The position numbers and the translations under genes are program-made. From assembly GCA_017628435.1 (NCBI GenBank), contig JAGBZE010000187.1:1-22541 (forward strand): DNA of 22,541 nt, read 5' to 3'. This document shows, piece after piece, positions 22,237 to 22,541 of the stretch. Origin of the DNA: Akkermansia sp. GTDB taxonomy: Bacteria; Verrucomicrobiota; Verrucomicrobiia; Verrucomicrobiales; Akkermansiaceae. Below the pieces are notes generated by a model that was given only the letters and a program-made list of their open reading frames with translations, had not been told where the DNA came from and searched no databases. Position 1 is the stretch's first letter. Each line of letters starts with the position of its first letter.

Positions 22237-22541
22237 TTATTGAGAAAAGCTTACGCCGTCCGTCTGTTCAGGTGTATTGATGCGGACGAACAAGTGTCCT
22301 TTGCATAATGCAAAACTGTATATTCCGTTTGTTGAAAAAGATAAGTCTTTTGTCGTAATATCCAGCTCCTTAAGTTTTTCTTCGGCGGCTTTTCTATACC
22401 ACAATGATTTAAAGCCCGCGTAGCGTGGAGTTGCAGCCCATTGATCCAGATTTGTTTTTAAATAATAGCTTGAAGTGCGAGTCACCTTTTCAATTGCCTC
22501 TGTAGCTTCTTGAACATCTTTATCATTTGCCAGCATAACAA
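22237..22541 (-). CDS. Unrecognised protein, partial at right edge
   Basis: An open frame enters from the right edge and ends at a TAA at 22237. The first ATG inside the window is at 22536 (99 residues), but the true start may lie outside. The sequence is hydrophilic, with helical charged stretches (KAAEEKLKELDITTKDL) and a C-terminal beta-like part (GIYSFALCKGHLFVRIN). There is no signal peptide or known motif. It is clearly more AT-rich than its neighbours, which hints at recent acquisition. The 119 bases between it and the PUR gene hold the PUR promoter and nothing else I recognise. Confidence 0.5.
   Translation of the reverse strand, partial: VMLANDKDVQEATEAIEKVTRTSSYYLKTNLDQWAATPRYAGFKSLWYRKAAEEKLKELDITTKDLSFSTNGIYSFALCKGHLFVRINTPEQTDGVSFSQ

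Overview
The window looks like chromosomal DNA of a Verrucomicrobiota bacterium, most plausibly an Akkermansia-like gut lineage. This is inferred from four things: a very large surface protein ending in a PEP-CTERM anchor, Chlamydia Pmp-type GGAI/FxxN repeats (both groups belong to the PVC superphylum), a small PUR-domain protein, and near-absence of Shine-Dalgarno sequences. I had no database access, so the taxonomy is inference.

Left accessory region (1-4400). A tyrosine recombinase on the minus strand faces away from a 950-residue Pmp-like PEP-CTERM surface protein on the plus strand. A perfect 13-bp inverted repeat (1294-1306 / 1435-1447) lies between them. Flipping the 128 bp between its arms would bring a TTGACT hexamer to exactly 17 bp from a TAGACT box in front of the surface gene. 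This makes a recombinase-controlled invertible promoter the best candidate for an undescribed system here. Downstream of the recombinase lies a mirrored train of hairpins joined by a constant 7-mer (ATTTCGT / ACGAAAT). It ends in a second, broken copy of the recombinase 3' end at the window edge.

Central housekeeping region (4490-18110). tpiA is followed by a second mirrored hairpin train with the same 7-mer family (5396-5830) and then by alr on the minus strand. Next comes a long plus-strand series: exbB-exbD, a large TPR lipoprotein/periplasm-type protein, a class A PBP-like protein with an intact glycosyltransferase but an apparently dead transpeptidase domain, an inositol-monophosphatase-family enzyme, rsmB, ptsH-ptsI and hisC. 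These cover envelope energisation and cell wall synthesis, rRNA modification, phosphotransfer regulation and histidine synthesis.

Right region (18110-22541). A 58-residue putative lipoprotein gene was missed by ordinary length cut-offs. It is followed by rplY (L25/TL5), then a minus-strand pair of a GT4 glycogen-synthase-like enzyme and a GH57 amylase-like protein that seems to lack its catalytic glutamate. A small PUR-alpha-like nucleic acid binding protein and an unrecognised AT-rich partial gene at the right edge complete the window. Recognisable promoters share a TTGACT or TTGAAA -35 with 16-17 bp spacing. Several put the start codon only 0-10 nt from the predicted transcription start.
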